Assembly: GCA_937982665.1 (NCBI GenBank)
Contig: CALJLD010000006.1
Coordinates: 1-8,794, forward strand
DNA: 8,794 bases
Direction: 5' to 3'
Source of the DNA: an uncultured Planctomycetales bacterium
GTDB lineage: Bacteria; Planctomycetota; Planctomycetia; Pirellulales; S012-138
Shown here: positions 5,818-8,794 of the stretch, in pieces
Numbering within the stretch: position 1 is the first letter of the stretch
How the letters are laid out: each line of letters begins with the position of its first letter
Translations under genes and position numbers: made by a program
Notes under the pieces: generated by a model
What the model saw: only the letters and a program-made list of their open reading frames with translations
Told to the model about the DNA's origin: nothing
The model's database searches: none

Positions 5818-6033
5818 ATGACCAGTCTCTTCCGTCGCTTCCTTATCGTCGCGTCTCTCGTGGGTTTTCTTGGCGGTGCCGGTTGCCGTGAAGAGGACGC
5901 GCCCCCGTCCACGCCCGCCAAGTCTACGGACACTCCGAAAGACGAAACCAAGCAGGATGACGGCACTGATAAGGACGCCGACAAAGGCAATCCCGACATG
6001 GGAACACAGGGCGCCGGAAACCAAGGTAGCTAA
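5818..6033 (+). CDS. Small predicted lipoprotein with hydrophilic charged tail
   Basis: The protein has 71 residues from the ATG at 5818, which has a clear ribosome-binding site (GAGG at 5808-5811, six bases before the ATG). This decides the start over the longer open frame from 5692. Residues 1-22 form a signal peptide: basic Arg6-Arg7, a hydrophobic core (FLIVASLVGFL), then GGAG before Cys23. This is a lipobox-like site with Gly in place of the usual Leu at position -3. After the cysteine the remaining 48 residues are Asp, Glu, Lys, Thr, Pro and Gly, with no predicted fold (EDAPPSTPAKSTDTPKDETK and similar). It is probably anchored to a membrane by its lipidated cysteine. Function is unknown. 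Short disordered lipoproteins of this kind are common and hard to assign. Confidence 0.75.
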   Translation: MTSLFRRFLIVASLVGFLGGAGCREEDAPPSTPAKSTDTPKDETKQDDGTDKDADKGNPDMGTQGAGNQGS

Positions 6034-6130
6034 GCAGCCAACCCCGCGTTGGCAGCGTCCTGGCGTCACCGAATGTTCGCGCTATGCTTGTTGACTAACA
6101 ACTCTCCAGATCCGTCCCGCGGATTTGCCG

Positions 6131-6173
6131 AAATAAAAAACACGCCGCGAAGGGAATTCCCTCGCGGCGTGTT
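6131..6173 (-). terminator. Strong intrinsic terminator, possibly bidirectional
   Basis: An 11-bp perfect stem pairs 6140-6150 (ACACGCCGCGA) with 6162-6172. Above it a one-base bulge, three more GC pairs (GGG/CCC) and an AATT loop follow. On the minus strand the stem is followed by TTTTTTATTT, the classic U-tract. This fits termination of the S9 peptidase gene, whose stop is about 65 bases before the stem. On the plus strand only a poor T-tract follows (TTCTATTC), so termination of the lipoprotein gene is less certain. Confidence 0.85.
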
Positions 6174-6237
6174 CTATTCAGTCTCGATGCAGCTGCGAAA
6201 GTCGCACTAAGTAACTGCTGCTAGAAACCAGCGCGGC

Positions 6238-8794
6238 TTATTTATCCGCCTCCGGCCTCTTATCCTCAGACTCTTCCTCAATCAGCTCCAGACCAAGCGT
6301 CTTGCCTTTGTTTGTGGCTGGTACGCCTTCGGCCAACCAGACCGGTGCCGGGGCGTCTTTGAGGTAGTGATCAAAGAACTGCTGCAAGCGAATGGTCCAA
6401 TCCTTTTGATTGTGTCGCTGCCGCAGGCCGTGGTCTTCGCCGTTGTAATTGAACATCCACACCGGCTTCTCCAAACGACGGAGCGCGACAAACAGTTCAA
6501 TCCCCTGGTACCAGGGCACCGCGCCGTCCTCATCGTTGTGCAAGATCAGCAGCGGCGTCTCAACCATGTCCGCAAAGAACAGCGGCGAGTTCTCAATATA
6601 CTTCTGCTGCGATCTCCACAGCGTGTCACCAATACGGCTTTGCGTGCGCTCGTATTGGAAAACACGGCTCAGACCGCTTCCCCAACGGATACCGCCATAG
6701 GCACTGGTCATGTTGCTGACCGGAGCGCCGGCTTCCGCCGCGGCAAACATGTTGGTCCGCGTCACCAGGTAAGAGATTTGATAACCGCCCCAACTGTGAC
6801 CTTGCACGCCAATCTTCTTCCTGTCAACAAACCCTTCGTCAATCAAGCTGGCGACGCCCGGCAACACCGCGTTCATGCAGCTCTGTCCGGGATGTCCAAT
6901 CTTGTAGGGAATATCCGGAACAAAGACGACATAACCACGGCTCACATAGAACGTGTGATTGATGCTGGAACTGCCCGGAGCAGGCACAATGTGACGATGC
7001 AGCCCGTCCGAATTCCGCTCATAGAAGTAAACCATCATGGGATACTTCTGGCTGGGATCAAAGTTGTCCGGCTTGTAGAGGATGCCCTGCAATTCCTCAC
7101 CATCGGCCGAGGTCCATTCGTGCAACTCGGCCGTACCCCACAAGTATTCTCGCTGTTGCGGGTTGGCTTCCGTCAGTTGCCGCATGTCGCGAAACTCGCC
7201 ATTGGTTGCCCACAGGTCAGGATAGCGGCGAAACGTGCTGCGAGTAACAAGCATCACGTCGGCATCTTGCGCCTTGTCGGCAATGCTGAGTGCCTCATCC
7301 CGCATGATGACCTTCTGCGGCTCCTGGGTGCCACGCACCTGATCCGTGTAGTAGCCGCTGGACTTAGTCTTCAAATGGAATGTCGACAAAAGCATCGTCT
7401 TGCCGGGGTCAATCGTCTCTTCTTCCGGATCGAGATTCTGATAGCGGAACCGCAAATTGTTCGCGCGACCAAATCCGTCCGTAATGCACGCCGGCGGCAT
7501 CAACCCGCCAGGCTGTACAGCCCAGATATCATGTTTGTCATAGATCAGGACAAGTTCATCGTCGCCCACCCAACCGGCCGTGCCATAGTTGCGGGGCAGT
7601 GCCGGGGTATCGTCCAGTTCGTTGACTACCGGATACGGAATCAACTCGGTCAAGTTGCTGATGGGCCGTTCGCCGTCCTCGTTTGCGGCCGTCGGCATCG
7701 AGAACATCGCCTGTTGAGCCCCGTCCCACCAGGTGATGTACTTTGCTCTCGGCGAGAGCGACGCTCGTGACTGCAGCCGCTGGACGACAAGTTCTTTCTC
7801 GCCGGTGGCCACGTCCATCAAGTAAACATCATTGAACCCGGGCGATTCCCAGGAGTTGACCATCTCGTACGGCTTGTCATCGTTGGCCAAGGCCACGTCG
7901 GCATCGCCATTGTTGCCAACTCCCACATTCTCAAGCTCCTCCGTGCCCAGCTGGACCAACTTGCGATCGCCGGTGACGGAGATCATCGCTTGATACGAGG
8001 GATTCTGCTGCCCTCGCGCTTGCAGCAATTGCTGAGGCTGCAAAGCCGTATCTTTCCAATGCCAGATATCAACAACGACTTCCGGCTCCTCTTCTTCCTC
8101 TTCCTCGTCGTCAGATTCCTCTTGCTCGGCTTGCTCTTCGCCGGCTTGTCCTTCCGCTTCCTCCTCGGCACCTTCCGGCTCTTCGGCCTTTTCCTCTTCT
8201 TCCGGCAAGGGGCGGGTGTTAAAGAAAACGCGCTTGCCGGACTTGGAGAAGTTGACGCCGCCGGGGGCAAGTCCCCAACCTTCAGTCATGCCTTCGTGCG
8301 AATTGCTGACAAGCATGTCCGCTTCACCCTGACCGGCTTGCCAGTAGTACAAGCTCCATTCCGGTTCCTCGGCGTCGTAATCATCGCGATCAGACAGGAA
8401 GGCCACCCGCTCGCCAGACTCATCGAACGTGACGCTCTGATAGTGTCCACGTCCAGTCATAAGAGGGCTGGGCGCCGCGCCGACAACCACCATGAACACG
8501 CCGTCTTCTTTGCCTTCCTCGGCGCTGGTTGCAAAGACGAGCCGTTTGCCGTTCTCGCTGAAGTTGAAACTGATAACGTTCTCGAAATGGAACTCCGCGC
8601 CCGTTTCGAGATTCCTCAATACGAGTTCCGAGCCAGTGTCCTTGCGCTTCTCGACGGCGCGGCCTTCGCCCGGATCGGGAGCTCGGATGGCTTGCTGTTG
8701 TTCGCCCGGTTCTTGGTTGGCTTGCGGCTCCGCGCCGGGTTGACCTTGACCGCGCTGTCCGAGCCCTCGTTGTCCTCTTCCACGCTGTCCTTGT
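6238..8794 (-). CDS. S9-family prolyl oligopeptidase-like serine peptidase, 5' end missing
   Basis: The minus-strand frame stays open to the window edge, so the start, and any signal peptide, lie outside; 851 residues are visible. The layout is that of S9 peptidases: an N-terminal beta-propeller with PD40/WD40-like repeats (SENGKRLVFATS, DESGERVAFLSDRDD, SKSGKRVFFNTR) and a C-terminal alpha/beta-hydrolase domain. The catalytic triad is complete: Ser667 in GHSWGGY (codon 6793-6795), Asp756 in DEDGAVPW (6526-6528) and His788 in GEDHGLRQ (6430-6432). The Asp-to-His spacing of 32 residues equals that of DPP IV. Such enzymes hydrolyse peptides, often after Pro or other specific residues, and are usually periplasmic or secreted; specificity cannot be read here. 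Two oddities are a Glu-rich insertion at residues 198-238 and a Gln/Gly/Arg-rich stretch in the first 30 visible residues. A TTG at 8619 is an unlikely start because the frame continues smoothly upstream of it. Confidence 0.93.
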   Translation of the reverse strand, partial: QGQRGRGQRGLGQRGQGQPGAEPQANQEPGEQQQAIRAPDPGEGRAVEKRKDTGSELVLRNLETGAEFHFENVISFNFSENGKRLVFATSAEEGKEDGVFMVVVGAAPSPLMTGRGHYQSVTFDESGERVAFLSDRDDYDAEEPEWSLYYWQAGQGEADMLVSNSHEGMTEGWGLAPGGVNFSKSGKRVFFNTRPLPEEEEKAEEPEGAEEEAEGQAGEEQAEQEESDDEEEEEEEPEVVVDIWHWKDTALQPQQLLQARGQQNPSYQAMISVTGDRKLVQLGTEELENVGVGNNGDADVALANDDKPYEMVNSWESPGFNDVYLMDVATGEKELVVQRLQSRASLSPRAKYITWWDGAQQAMFSMPTAANEDGERPISNLTELIPYPVVNELDDTPALPRNYGTAGWVGDDELVLIYDKHDIWAVQPGGLMPPACITDGFGRANNLRFRYQNLDPEEETIDPGKTMLLSTFHLKTKSSGYYTDQVRGTQEPQKVIMRDEALSIADKAQDADVMLVTRSTFRRYPDLWATNGEFRDMRQLTEANPQQREYLWGTAELHEWTSADGEELQGILYKPDNFDPSQKYPMMVYFYERNSDGLHRHIVPAPGSSSINHTFYVSRGYVVFVPDIPYKIGHPGQSCMNAVLPGVASLIDEGFVDRKKIGVQGHSWGGYQISYLVTRTNMFAAAEAGAPVSNMTSAYGGIRWGSGLSRVFQYERTQSRIGDTLWRSQQKYIENSPLFFADMVETPLLILHNDEDGAVPWYQGIELFVALRRLEKPVWMFNYNGEDHGLRQRHNQKDWTIRLQQFFDHYLKDAPAPVWLAEGVPATNKGKTLGLELIEEESEDKRPEADK
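8080..8202 (-). repeat. Low-complexity Glu-rich coding segment in the S9 peptidase
   Basis: Within the peptidase gene, 41 codons encode 26 acidic residues, including seven consecutive Glu. On the plus strand this appears as CTTCCTCTTC-type tracts. It interrupts the propeller just after the third PD40-like repeat. It is in frame and has no stop, so it looks like an expanded or inserted loop rather than an error. Confidence 0.85.
8705..8793 (-). repeat. Degenerate GQRG-type repeat coding segment in the S9 peptidase
   Basis: The first visible codons of the peptidase encode imperfect GQRG units (GQRGRGQRGLGQRGQGQPG), followed by a Gln/Glu/Pro-rich stretch (EPQANQEPGEQQQ). The unit is about 4 residues (12 bases) and decays toward the interior of the gene. 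The repeat reaches the window edge, so its full length is unknown. Confidence 0.75.

Noticed and set aside
6367..7770. Long plus-strand open frame (467 codons)
   Set aside because: It lies wholly antisense to the S9 peptidase, whose motifs and catalytic triad are unmistakable. Its translation shows no recognisable domain, and the openness follows from GC-rich codon use on the other strand.

Overview
The window looks like chromosomal DNA of a planctomycete, probably Pirellulaceae-like. This is inferred from gene content and not from any marker gene. The clues are an ExbB-ExbD-ExbD run, a soluble Hanks-type Ser/Thr kinase, a DUF3052-like protein, a large S9 prolyl-oligopeptidase-family enzyme, moderately high GC, roomy intergenic gaps and weak or absent Shine-Dalgarno sequences in front of most genes.

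Layout. Bases 1-1969 are a plus-strand run: the tail of an ExbB/TolQ proton-channel gene, two different ExbD/TolR genes, a Cys-rich protein of unknown function and an 80-residue protein of unknown function. Bases 2041-3104 are minus-strand: a 90-residue protein with a FlgM-like C-terminus, and upstream of it a MaoC-like hydratase. Bases 3518-4569 are plus-strand: a small BON-domain protein and a DUF3052-like protein with a long lysine-rich tail. A minus-strand protein kinase (4604-5707) is divergent from a small plus-strand lipoprotein (5818-6033). The lipoprotein converges on the S9 peptidase (6238 to the window end, minus strand, 5' end missing). A strong hairpin at 6131-6173 separates these two and can serve as terminator for the peptidase and perhaps for both.

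How the genes work together. Only the first three genes form a clear functional unit: an inner-membrane, proton-motive-force-driven stator of the ExbBD/TolQR type with two ExbD subunits. The two small genes after it may be co-transcribed with it. The other genes look like separate housekeeping or regulatory units with no evident shared pathway. I see no mobile element, CRISPR array, tRNA or rRNA, and no convincing new multi-gene system. The points most worth a second look are the histone-like tail of the DUF3052 protein, the acidic insertion and Gln/Gly-rich N-terminal stretch of the S9 peptidase, the kinase with altered glycine-loop, HRD and DFG motifs, the Cys-rich protein beside the ExbD genes, the Imm74-like small protein, and a perfect inverted repeat placed like an operator upstream of the MaoC gene.
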